Part shown: piece by piece, positions 34,352 to 45,048 of the stretch
Numbering within the stretch: position 1 is the stretch's first letter
How the letters are laid out: every line of letters begins with the position of its first letter
Origin: Nicotiana tabacum
Taxonomy: Eukaryota > Streptophyta > Magnoliopsida > Solanales > Solanaceae
NCBI RefSeq assembly: GCF_000715075.1
Contig: NC_134095.1
Location: forward strand, 59,764,419-59,828,418
Direction of reading: 5' to 3'
DNA length: 64,000 nucleotides
Position numbers and translations under genes: made by a program
Notes under the pieces: model-generated
What the model saw: the letters and a program-made list of their open reading frames with translations, nothing else
Database searches by the model: none
What the model was told of the DNA's origin: nothing

Positions 34352-34892
34352 TAACTAATCCCAATATTACTAATATACCATATTCATTACTATTTTTATA
34401 CATCCTTCCAAACGATTCCTAACTACTATGAAATAAGGGTGAATCCTGCCAGGGCCCAATGGATTAACCAAAGAAATCCAACAACAACAAAATATAAACT
34501 CTAGGCCACGTAACAACATTTACCAAAAGTTAATGCATTATACGATGATTTAAAAAAGAAAGGAAAAATAAAGTAACAAATAGATGTACTGTGTCTCTGA
34601 ACTCCTTGATTCCTTGGGACACTATAAATTCAACATGGCCAACTTTAGCTATTTCTAGAAAAATTGGATGTAGGAATGTAAGATCTTTCTTGTCAATCTT
34701 CTTTGATGAAATCGCTAAATCCTCAAGCTTTTTTAAATAGTGAAGTGTGCTTCTGAGTCTTTCTTGTTGCCTTCGATCAAATCTTAGTAACAACAGCTCT
34801 GCATTCTTAACATTTCAAAAAATCTCACAGTTCGTACTTAAAATCTTGTACAGGAAAATGCATATTCTAAAGTACAATAAAAAGAGAAGCAT
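34352..34892. other. Older sequence between D and E
   Basis: It is AT-rich. The first 100 bases (with tactaatataccatattcat) look like the end of a small DNA transposon, but no second terminal repeat is seen. The right part holds the possible exon relic described separately. Confidence 0.4.
34530..34855 (-). pseudogene. Possible exon relic of an unidentified host gene
   Basis: The minus frame gives FDRRQQERLRSTLHYLKKL, EDLAISSKKIDKKDLTFL and FLEIAKVGHVEFIVSQGIK, a charged helical composition unlike its retrotransposon neighbours or translated LTRs. Upstream the frame continues (LYKILSTNCEIF) through one TGA. A possible acceptor (cctgtacaag on the minus strand, near 34845-34855) and a possible donor (cagtacat, near 34590) would bracket about 250 bp. 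The hydrophobic tail after the donor would then be intron. I do not recognise the protein family. It could be a captured or stranded exon, or chance. Confidence 0.35.
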
Positions 34893-36189
34893 TGTCGCGC
34901 CCCCTTTTCCTCACGGAGTCCGAATTTCGACATTCATGGGGGAACAACTCGTTTCCTTTTGGGAATTGGGTATTTGAAGAGTCGCCACCTAACGGATTAT
35001 GGTGCCTTAGGGTAATTAACTCGTGTAACTAGTTTGCATTACCAGAGATTAGGGTAAGATCTCGAAATAACCTTGAGGGGAAGGTGTTAGGCACTCCTCG
35101 CGGTCCGCAATGGTGGGTCCCGGCCGAACTTAAACTATGTGAATTAGTTATTTTAACAAGTAAATAATTTTAACACATATTTGCAAATAAAGGCATGTTT
35201 TCACATTCTAAATACATGTATGATTCAGATAATGAAAGTAAGAGAGAGGTTTGGACAACTTACACATGTATATGTCAAGAAAGGGAAGTTTAGATGATTT
35301 AAACACATATAGGAATTGGGAAAAGGAAGTCCTAAATTGATTAGCCTACATGATCAATATGTGCAATGCCCGATAATCCTCCTCAACTAGAGGGGCTACA
35401 TGTGACATTAGCACACAGGTCATCATATCCTTTTACTACCCATTACCCTCCCCTTAGTGGTTATATAAGCGAATTTAATTAACGACCTTTAAGCGTGTTG
35501 CTACCCGTCTCTTCCTTGTGGTCCTGGAGAAGTTTAGGACCTCTAAATCTGGGCAGTTCTAGACAGCCTAAGGTGTTTAAAAGGGAAAATCTAGGTGGCA
35601 AGCAAAGAACATATATGACAATCAAATAGGGAGAAACTGTTAAGGCTCATGTTTACCTCCACATGTACATAAGCAAATAAGCATCACGTCTCAAACAACT
35701 GATTTTGAATAAGTTCAGAAAGCCTAGGAACATGATATCTAGATGAACAATCACAAAACAGAACATGCAGCATTTGTTTTAAGAGAAGTGGCAGAATCCT
35801 AACCAGTTGCCTACTGGTTTTATAGCATGTTAAGCCTGGATAATTTCACACATAAATAGGACTGGTTTCACAATTATTTAACGTCCTAAGGCTTTCCTAA
35901 GTGTGTATATGTAGTCACGATTCTGGGAAATAGTTTGAAGTTCTTTTATCCTATAGGCATGTTTTCTAGTGATATTTAACAAGACACTGTATGAAGTTCC
36001 AGTTTTAGTACTTAATGCATATGATAATTACCCTATAGACATGAGTTCTATATCTAATGAGTGAAACTGCTATTAGTTCTTATTAAACACGCATACTGAC
36101 TGAGCAAGTGTGACAACCAATTAAACCTACATGCATGATTTCTAAAGAGACGAATTTGAATATATGTTGTAATGAAAGTTGAACCTTAG

Positions 36190-36475
36190 TTATTTTATTC
36201 CCTATAGGCATGGTGTCTAATCATGTAAAAAAAAGTAGGTAGAACTTATTTCAACCAATGTAAACCCTATAGGCAGGTTATCTAACAAAGCACATTTGAG
36301 CCAAAGTAAACCCTATAGGCATGTTATCTAGCACGCAATAGTGATTAGAGTAAACATCTAGGCAAGTTTTCAAACATGCAATAGCAGAGTGCTTTTGAAT
36401 GAAGTAAAGCCATAGGCAGGTTATCTAACATACAATAGTATAAAGCAAACATCTATAGGCATGTTATCTACCCAG
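36190..36475 (-). repeat. ctataggcatg subrepeats in LTR of E
   Basis: About six degenerate units of roughly 45-50 bp share ccctataggcatgttatcta. They are spaced wider than in A and H but keep the cctatagg core. Confidence 0.7.
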
Positions 36476-37669
36476 CTTTACCCACAGTACCATACAACTA
36501 CCCTCCCATTTTACTAGTCACCTCAATATCTGTTTACAAATAATTATTACAGACCAGAATCAAATAAATTATACAAATGCAGTATAGATTAAACTATAGG
36601 GAGTCTGATGTAGGCCCAAAGCAAACCTGGGAGTACCAGGCCTTCAATAGTCTCAAATGCCAACAATTTCATTGCCAAATTTGTGTCCAGGTGTGTCAGA
36701 GTGCCGTAAGGACCTCAAGGATCCCGGGCAGTGCTCACACCCAGACTTTTCTCAAATAAAGACTGATTATGTGTAGTGTGGAAGAGCCAACCCTGATATG
36801 CCAGTGTTCAGAGAGATCTTAAAGATCTCTAAGCAGTACACATACTAGAGGGGCAGAGCTTAACAAACTAAGAGTAAGTGAGAGTGCTTGAAAAGACTTA
36901 GTGAACACACTATGGAGATAAATTCTTAGGAGTAAAAGATCTTCTGTAATAGACCAGTTTTAAGAAAAATGCTAGGAATGAAACCAGTTTTAGAAGAACA
37001 CATTTGAAAATAGTTCAGAGGAGAGCAAATTCAGTAGATAGTCAATAGATCATAAAAGTTCAGTTCCACAGATACTTTAGCAAATAAGTTTGCACACAGG
37101 GGTGAAAAAGGGATTGGGAACACATGGAGATCTTATTAAGGGTGCATGAATGAGGTGCAGGGAGACGGATAGGCAGTAATACACATATGACACTTATAAC
37201 CTTAACAAATTAACCAGGATAGGAGGCAACTAAACATGGAGCAAAGATGTAGAGGATAGACACACAAGCAGGATAAACCATAGGCATGATCACACAACTA
37301 GGCATAACTTTAGAGAGGCTGTTTAAATATTAGATAGACATGTGAAGTGTAAACATATTAGCTGCACGTAGAGTAGGGCAAAATTTTAGGCATGATTGAA
37401 TAAAGAAGTGAATAAGAGAGTAGGTCAAATTCACAACCAATGAACTAATGTAGGGATGAAACACATAGAGTTTGGGTGTCAAATGTAGCTAGAGACATAC
37501 CAGTTGAGGGAAAAGAGTGCAGAATATAGAGTAAGTAGCCTCATTGTCTAGCCTTAGCTAGACCTACAATAGCACAAGTAACACAAGTAGCAAAGAAGGA
37601 GAATAGTTTGAGTGTGTGTGTATATTGTGAACTGATGTCTGTTCGAGAACCAGAACAATGGGGGGAGGG

Positions 37670-37678
37670 GGTTTATAG
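37670..37678 (-). promoter_or_regulatory. Possible TATA box in LTR of E
   Basis: The minus strand reads CTATAAACC at the place corresponding to the CTATAAAAGG boxes in A and H. Confidence 0.45.
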
Positions 37679-39612
37679 TATGCAATAGAGTAGGACACAT
37701 AAGGTAATGAGCCAATCATATGCACATAAGGTATGGAAATCACTTAACAATTAGTAATGACTCAATTAAGGGGCCAAAATCTCATAAATGATACTTAAGT
37801 TAAGGAAGTCTCATACGGACTCCTTTAGTAAATCAGAGTAAGGTTAATAAGGTAAGAAATAATCAGACAATCGATTAAGTGAAGTTAGTATTGAACAAAT
37901 TAGCCACAAAATTAGATTAGTATTACTTAATTTAAGGAAAATTGTATATGGAATCAATCAGTAATTAAGGGCTAGGTTAAATAAGGCAAGAACTAACTCC
38001 GAAATCAATTAGAAGTTGGTTCTGAAAATCAGAGCATAAAATCAGGCTAGCAGCACCAGTTAATAATTTCACATAAGGTAAGAAAACTAATTAAGGTTGT
38101 AAACAAGAGAAATAATCAAGAATCAACACATAAGTTTTGACAGAGCAAATCAGTAGATCAAAATTCAAAGTAGTACTTATTTACGAGGGAAAATATCAGT
38201 TTCCACAAACAGATAGCTAGGCTAAATAGAATTTCAGAAATTAGCCGAGAAATCGAATCAGAGACCCTAATAGAGATAGACTAGGGAAAAAATCATAAGA
38301 CATTGAATTAGACTAAGGGGAAATCATGAAAGTCGAAGCACATATAAAACAATGTAATAAGTAACATGGAAAGACTCAGAATCGAAGCAAAATATAAGAA
38401 AATTAGGGTTTCAACATAAATCGATTAGGGTCCAGACAATTTTAGTAGAAATCAATCAATAATACTTAAGAACAGATGATTAACATTCGAAAATCAGGAA
38501 AACTTTGAGAAGACGAGTTTCAGTAAACCCTAGTTTTAGGAAGAATGGAAAATCACTTGAAAAATCAGGAAACTTTCAAGAAAACATGTGAAGTACGTTC
38601 AATCCGTCTCCGATATGAGAAAATCAAAGATGAAATTAGTTTTTTTAGAAGTGAAAAGAGATGATAACATAGACTTAGGATTCCACGGATAAAAATGAGA
38701 AAGATCTTACTCAAGGTTGAGTCAAATAGCCTGAAATACGCAAGAAAACCCCAAAGTATAAACAGACCACCTAAGTCCCTTGAGAATCTCCTCAAGGATC
38801 CAAGAAATGGAGATACTATAGCATAGAGGAGGCCATTAGAGGCCCGAGGTGGTGAATATCCACCATAGGAGGGCAGTAGGTGAGTGACGACGAGGGTGAA
38901 TTAGGGTTAGAGTTAGAGAGAATTTGAGAGACGAGGGAACAGGTGACAGCGGGGAAAGAGTGGAAAATGAGTAGGGTTTGGGGGGTGCAAGTGCGTTTAA
39001 TTATGGTAGGAAATATCCTGACCGTTGATCAAAAGTGATCAACGGCCAGGATTGGCCACGGGGTTTGGGTCAGGCAGGTGGATATTGGGCTTAGGATCTT
39101 TTGGGCTGGTTTATAAGGGGTATTAGGCTGGTTAATTTTAGAACAAAATTGAAATAAAAAGAGGTTATTTATTAAATTCCCCAAATAATTGATTAAAAAA
39201 TAATTTGTAAAATAATTACTAATTATAAAAAATGAATCTCATGCATAGAAATATTTTAAAAATAGTTATTTAGTATTCAAAAATACGGAGGACTAGTTTC
39301 TCGTCAAATAATACCAGAAATGTATGCATGGGCTATAATTGCAAAGTTATTGCAATTATAGCCAAAAAGGTGCCAATTTAGCTATTTATGAAATAATTTG
39401 GACTCAATAGGACCTATAAGAGTAATATTAAATTAAGACATGTTTTAATTAATTTGTGATGCAATTTTACAATTATTTATATGAAGAAAATATTGAAATA
39501 AATTAATTTAAGGGTGTAAAAAATACAGGAAAACACCCTTTGATGCTAATGCATAGTTTTAAAGGTATATATGCATTTCAAAAATATTATAGGAAAAAAT
39601 TGGGTATCAACA

Positions 39613-40289
39613 ACTGTCCATCTTTACTCGGAAAGGATGAAAAGAGTTTTCGGGTAAAGAAATGATGGCCAATTTTGATCGGATGGGATGTTTTGAAAAA
39701 TAGAGGCCGGAATCTGGTGTTTGAGCTGCCTACATATCCCTGGTTTTACAAAAATCAGGCCAGTGTAGTTCCAGATTCATCGGCGGAATATACCGATGAA
39801 ATCATTACAAGAACTGGCACGATATTTCGAGATGGATGAAAGAGTGGTTATGGTGAATGGTCAAGTTTGAGATGGTTGAAGGAACTGGAGCAAGGTTGCT
39901 CCTACAGGGATAGCGGTTGCTTACTGGTCACAGGCAGATAAAAAGATGCTACGAGCATGTATTTGTGCGAAAACTTAAACATGATGCAGATTCCCTTTTG
40001 GACCAAGAAAGTTGTCTTCGGACGGTTAAGGATGATTTCCTCAGACCATGATGTCCTGGTCTATGAATTGTCTAGTGAGGGATTCGCAGCCCTTGAAATG
40101 ATGTTCTCGGGCCATGAAGATGGCGCCTCCAAACCATGACGCCTTTGAATAATGATATGCAAATTTGAGAGATTCTTAGGCCATGGCATGGTGTCTTTTG
40201 GCTATGAGGATGATGCCTTCACACTATGACGCCTTTGGACAAATTGGCGATATTTCAGCCATGAGATGCAATAGTACGATGTTGACAAG
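39613..40289 (-). other. LTR-proximal 3' UTR of E with polypurine tract
   Basis: The minus strand reads AAAGATGGACAGT just before the LTR start. The corresponding H tract is AAAGAGGGGCAAC, so E's copy is degraded. Further in are degenerate copies of an atgacgcctttg / ggccatggcatgg repeat, also seen at 62700-62880. No coding frame is supported. Confidence 0.55.
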
Positions 40290-40379
40290 ACAAGGTTTAG
40301 TCTTGCAAAAGGGAGCGCAGAACTTAGCCCTACAGAAGAGCTAATAGATAGTGTCGGAATAGAGCAACATTCATGCAAG

Positions 40380-41335
40380 GAGGGACAATGCTTAGTCCCA
40401 TGAAAATGGAAGGATGTGCTTAGCCTCATGCAAATATGGAGGCAGGGATTAGCCTCATGCAAATATGGAGGCAGGGATTAGCCTCATGCAGATATGGAGG
40501 CAGGGATTAGTCTCATGCAGATATAGAGGAAGGGATTAGCCTCATGTAGATATAGAGGCAGGGATTATCCTCATGCAGATATGGAGACAGGGCTTAGCCT
40601 CATGCAATATATGGAGGCGAGGCTTAGACTCATACAAGATGCGGGACAGGGCTTTGTCCCATGTATATGGAAGGAAGTGCTTAGACTTATGCAAATATGA
40701 AGGCAGGGCTTAGCCTCATGCAAGATGCGAGACAAAGCTTATTCCCATGCAAAGAGAAGGCAGAGATTAGCCTCATGCAAACATGGAGGCAGGGATTAGC
40801 CTCATGCAAATATGAAGGCAAGGATTAGCCTCATGCAAATATGAAGGTAGGGCTTAGCCTTATGCAAGATATGGAGGTGGGGCTTAGCCTCGATGTGGGA
40901 TAGGGCTTAGTCCCATGCAGATGGAAGGTAGTGCTTAGCCTTAGGCAAATATGGAGGCAGAGCTTAGCCTCATGCAAGATGCGGGACATAGCATAGTCCC
41001 ATGCATAGAGAAGGCGGAGATAAGCCTTATGCAAATATGGAGGCAGGGCTTAGCCTTATGCAAGATGCAGGACATGGCTTAGTCCCATGCAAAGAGAAGG
41101 CAGAGCTTAGCCTTATGAAAATATGGAGGCAGGGCTTAGCCTCATGCAAGATGCGGGACAAGGCTTAGTTCCATGCAAAGATAAGGCAGAGATTAGCCTT
41201 ATGCAAATATGGAGGTAGGGCTTAGCCTCATGCAAGATGCGTAACAGGGCTTAGTCTCATGCAAAGAGAAGGTAGAGCTTAGCTTTATACAAATATGGAG
41301 GCAGTGCTTAGCCTCATGCAAGATATGGTACAAAG
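40380..41335 (-). repeat. Array of about 32 short covarying hairpins in 3' UTR of E
   Basis: Units of about 28-31 bp read arm, eight-base centre, complementary arm, atgca-rich spacer. The centre is mostly agggatta, agggctta or agagctta. Three arm classes dominate: gaggc:gcctc, gggac:gtccc (40382-40399, 40643-40660) and aaggc:gcctt (41097-41114). In the right half they alternate as a three-hairpin higher-order unit of about 85-88 bp. Frames through the array are by-products of the repeat. Confidence 0.88.
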
Positions 41336-41689
41336 CAAATAAGAGTATAATGTTTCTTAATTGGAGATACGTTCAGTGTATGGTGGCCCGTTTGATAGTG
41401 ATTTTGCTTCGTGTGTATATATATTTGCGAATGATACCGCTACGTTAGATGTGCCTGCCTCAAAGAAATATTGTAAGTTTCGTAAGGGGGAGGTTGGTTC
41501 ATGTCTTTATCCGCTGGCCTTGCTTTGTTTGAGTTTCCTTGAGTAACATTTGGCTGTTACGGAAATAGAGTTTTCGAAAATATGTAATTATTGAAAAATA
41601 TAGTCATTTTAGAAACATGGCAAAATATCAAGTAGTTTTTAGACGAACTAGTGACTTTAACTCATTTCAGAGTCATTGCAGCTTTCTCG

Positions 41690-41912
41690 TATTAGAACTT
41701 GGGTCCTCCTCAAAATTCTGCCCCAATTTGGCAGATGATCCTTTGGCCGTTTGCGGGTAACGAGCCTTGTTGAACCTTCTTCAGAATTTTAAGAATCCTT
41801 CTCAAAATTCTGCCCCAGTTTCTTAACTGATTTCTGACCGTCTGGCATATGCTGGCATCGGCTGGACTTGCTTCGGAATTTTAAGGGTCCTCCTTAAAAT
41901 TCTGCCCCAATT
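41690..41912 (-). repeat. AT-rich hairpin repeats near integrase end in E
   Basis: Three copies of the word caaaattctgcccca occur. The last unit (41876-41902) is a perfect 11-bp stem: gaattttaagg, five bases, ccttaaaattc. The middle copy has one mismatch and the first has lost its left arm. Relatives are at 63704-63902. Confidence 0.8.
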
Positions 41913-42039
41913 TCTGATGTTGGGGGGGGAACGAAAATTTATTATGATATGACCAAACCCACAGGGTTGCCTATGTATCTCCTCTTAAACGGGAATCAGG
42001 TCAAGCGTAGTTCAATTACATCATGTGAATATGAAACAT

Positions 42040-43500
42040 CTAAGCATAATATCTTTTGACTACATCTGAATTGATTGGTTTTGACCAGACTTCTCCGTCC
42101 ATTTCTGCAAGTATGAGTGCTCCTCCTGTTAGCACCTTGTGAACCATGTAAGGACCTTGCCAGTTGGGAGAGAATTTCCCTTTTGCTTCACCTTGATGTG
42201 GGAAGATCTTCTTCAGTACCAGTTGTCCTGGTGCAAAATCTCTTGGTTTGACTCTTTTATTGAAAGCTCTAGACATTCTGTTCTGCTAAAGCTGACCGTG
42301 ACATACTGCATTCATCCTTTTTCCATATATAAGGGCCAATTGTTCATATAGACTCTTTATCCATTCTGCATCATTGAGTTCGGCTTCCTGTATAATCCTT
42401 AAAGACGAACCTCTACCTCAGCTGGGATGACAACTTTGGTACCATAAACCGGCATGTAGGGAGTTGCCCCGGTTGATGTGCGAACTGTAGTGCGGTATCC
42501 CAACAAAGCAAAGGGTAGTTTCTCATGCCATTGCTTGTGGTTTTCTACCATCTTCCTTAGTATCTTCTTGATATTTTTGTTGGCGGCTTCTACGGCTCCG
42601 TTCATCTTAGGTCTATATGCTGTGGAGTTCTTGTGCTTGATTTTGAAAGTTTCACACATGGATTTCATCAGATCACTGTTGAGATTGGCGGCATTATCAG
42701 TGATAATAGACTCGGAAACTCTGAATCGGCAAACAATACGATCCTTGACAAAGTATACGACGACTTTCTTGGTTACATCTTTGTAGGATGCAGCCTCTAC
42801 CCATTTTGTGAAGTAATCAATGGCTACTAGAATAAACATTTGCCTGTTTGAAGAGGTGGGCTCGATAGGACCGATGACATCGATTCCCCAAGCGGCGAAT
42901 GGCCAAGGTAATCTTGTTGCATTGAGATCATTTGGCGACACTTTTATCATATCGGCGTGCACTTGACATTGGTAGCATTTGCATACATACTGGACATAAT
43001 CTGTCTCCGTGGTCATCCAAAAGTAACAAACCCTAAGTACCTTCTTGTCCAAGACAAAACCATTCATATGTGGGCTGCAGGTCCCAGCATGTATCTCCTC
43101 AAGTAGTTTAGAAGCCTCTTTTGCATCGACACATCTTAGCAATCCCAAATTAGGAGTTCTTTTGTACAAGTTTCCTCCGCTGTGAAAAAAGTGATTAGAC
43201 AACCTCCGAAGTGTGTGTTTTTGAGTGTGGTTTGAATGCTCCGGATATTCTCCTTTTTCCAAATACTCTTTGATGTCATGGAACCAAGGTTTTCCATCTA
43301 TTTCTTCTTCAACGTGGGCACAATAAGCCGGTTGATCATAAATTCTCACTGGGATGGGATCAATGAAATTCTTGTCTAGATGTTGTATCATAGATGACAA
43401 GGTGGCCAATGCATTGGCAAACTCATTTTGAATTCTGGGTACATGCCGAAACTCTATCTTCGTGAACCTCTTTCTCAATTCCTGTACATGGTGCAGATAT
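42040..43500 (-). pseudogene. Integrase of E
   Basis: A 359-codon open block (42399-43478) starts in the end of the archaeal-type RNase H and continues through the integrase zinc domain (HAGTCSPH, then CKCYQC) and the full DDE core: GIDVIGP, ITDNAAN and MNGAVEAANKN. A frameshift near 42400 and a TAG near 42285 separate it from the C-terminal domain (42040-42276), which has APGQLVLKK and GKFSPNWQGPYMV. The core could look intact in isolation, but the protein is cut before its C-terminal domain. Confidence 0.9.
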
Positions 43501-44121
43501 GGCAGTATCTTGGAATTCTTGGTGGCCCACTCTCCTTATACCTAGTGCACAAGCAAATCTGAATCACCGATTACCAACAACTCCTGAATATTCATGTCGA
43601 TTGTCATGTTGAGTCCTAGTATGTAGGCTTTATACGCTGCCATGTTGTTGGTGTAGGAAAATCTGAGTTTAGTAGATACCGGATAATGTTGACCTATTTC
43701 TGATACCAAAACCGCTCCAGTGCCCACTCCTTCGAAGAACATCCTCCATCTGTCATATACTTCGATAATGTCCTCTCCTACGAATGATACCTCTTCATCA
43801 GGAAAATACGTTTTTAAGGGTTCGTATTCTCCTCCCACTGTATTTTCAGCAAGATGGTCTGCCAATGCTTGTCCTTTGACCGCCTTTTGAGTTACGTAGA
43901 CGATAACGAACTCACTCAACAGTATCTTCCACTTGGCTAACTTCCTAGTTGGCATTGGTTTCTGAAATATGCACTTCAAAGGGTCTATCTTAGATATGAG
44001 GAATGTGGTATAGGCACAGAAGTAGTGCCTCAATTTCTGGGTCGTCCAGGTCAAAGCACAACAAGTGCATTCCAGCAGAGAGTATTGTGATTCATAAGGA
44101 GTGAACTTCTTACTTAGGTAG
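43501..44121 (-). pseudogene. RNase H and archaeal-type RNase H of E, active site lost
   Basis: The readable block starts at the F insertion (44121) inside RNase H with YLSKKFTPYE, continues CCALTWTTQKLRHYFCAY and ends its RNase H part with KGQALADHL. The archaeal-type domain follows. Where A has FFDGA, E has FFEGV and lacks about six residues after it. Where A has NNMAEYEA, E has NNMAAYKA. Two catalytic acids are thus changed; GDSDLL is kept. A TAG near 43540 interrupts the frame before the integrase block. The first 15 codons of the longer open frame are LTR sequence of F. Confidence 0.87.
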
Positions 44122-44442
44122 TGTTGACATCCAATTTTGTCCCTCCTTTCTTCCAAATTGTTCACTTGAGCTCTAATATCGTTAATGATGTAAGAATATT
44201 TTAATCTTATTTTATTACAATTTAGACTTCTTCTTCTTTATTATTATTATTATTATTAATTACAATTATTGCTATTGTGTGTATTATCGACACTATCACT
44301 CAAATTATTCAAAATTAAGCAATCAAACGATATTTTCTTTATTATTGTATTAATCCTACTCTTATTATAAAATATTTTATTTAAGTTATTTATATATTAT
44401 TTATGCCCATTTTATATCGGTTACAGTAGGATAGTGATTTTC

Positions 44443-44444
<2 letters not shown>

Positions 44445-44486
<42 letters not shown>

Positions 44487-44487
44487 T
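44445..44487. repeat. (att)n microsatellite
   Basis: About 14 copies of att follow each other inside the LTR of F. A shorter run is at about 44238-44256. Confidence 0.95.
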
Positions 44488-45036
44488 TGGTCTAAGTTAG
44501 AAGTCGAAGTAATTAAAAGGAAGAAGGAAAAATGCCCAAAACCTTAAAGAACTAACCCATTTTAAATTATTCATCCCACAAGAGAAGTCCAAATCTGTCA
44601 ACTCACTTAGCCCAGATATAGAGCCCAAATCATCTACTTTGGCCCAAGCAGTATAACCCTCTAGAACTCCTACTAAAACACTGTCGCTTCGTGTCTAACG
44701 ATATCAGATTTTTCTTAATCCTCCAGTTGTCTTCTTACCCTTTTTCCTCTTCTAGACTAAAATTTCATGGAACCTCAGCTATGGACAGATTTTGTTTGTC
44801 CCATTTTTGTGCAAGTCTCTTAGATGCTTATTTCTCTCTCTTCTTCAACGGGCAAGTTAATATATGAAGCCAAAAGACTTCTGAAATTTTGATTCTCTAA
44901 GTCTGAAGGATTGATTTCTCAGAGATTTGTTTTGATTTTTAAACGGCTCCTTACAAGCTCTACCCATGACCCTCAAATTCAAATTTCAAATGATGGGGGG
45001 GGGGGAGGAATCCCACCAAAAGAACCCTAGAATCTA

Positions 45037-45048
45037 CCTATAAATACC
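45037..45048 (+). promoter_or_regulatory. Possible TATA box in LTR of F
   Basis: The plus strand reads cctataaatacc about 915 bp into the LTR. A matching second LTR is not in the window, so the call rests on the motif alone. Confidence 0.5.

Larger units (their letters stand above)
34893..39612 (-). repeat. 3' LTR of E
   Basis: The LTR is 4,720 bp. On the minus strand it starts TGTTGATACCC and ends GGGGGCGCGACA. It shares with the LTRs of A and H the 3'-end block with gagtcgcca (34979-34987), the ataggcatg subrepeats and the A-rich middle. It is more diverged from A and H than they are from each other. Confidence 0.88.
34893..44121 (-). mobile_element. Element E: Tat/Ogre-type retrotransposon, 3' half
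   Basis: From right to left on the minus strand: RNase H, archaeal-type RNase H, integrase, a 2.4 kb repeat-rich 3' UTR, and the 3' LTR (34893-39612). The element is cut at 44121 within RNase H by the LTR of element F. Its protein blocks align by eye with those of A. The 5' half should lie beyond the nested insertions to the right of the window. Confidence 0.88.

Noticed and set aside
34352..34450. Possible end of a small DNA transposon (MITE)
   Set aside because: Only one possible terminal repeat is visible and no target duplication could be paired.
40202..41034. Minus-strand frames rich in His, Cys and Leu repeats
   Set aside because: They are translations of the hairpin array; period and composition follow the DNA repeat, and stops are common in other units.
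40380..41335. Regularly spaced repeats that could suggest a CRISPR array
   Set aside because: The repeats are contiguous hairpin units with similar spacers, no unique spacers and no cas genes, in a plant retrotransposon UTR.
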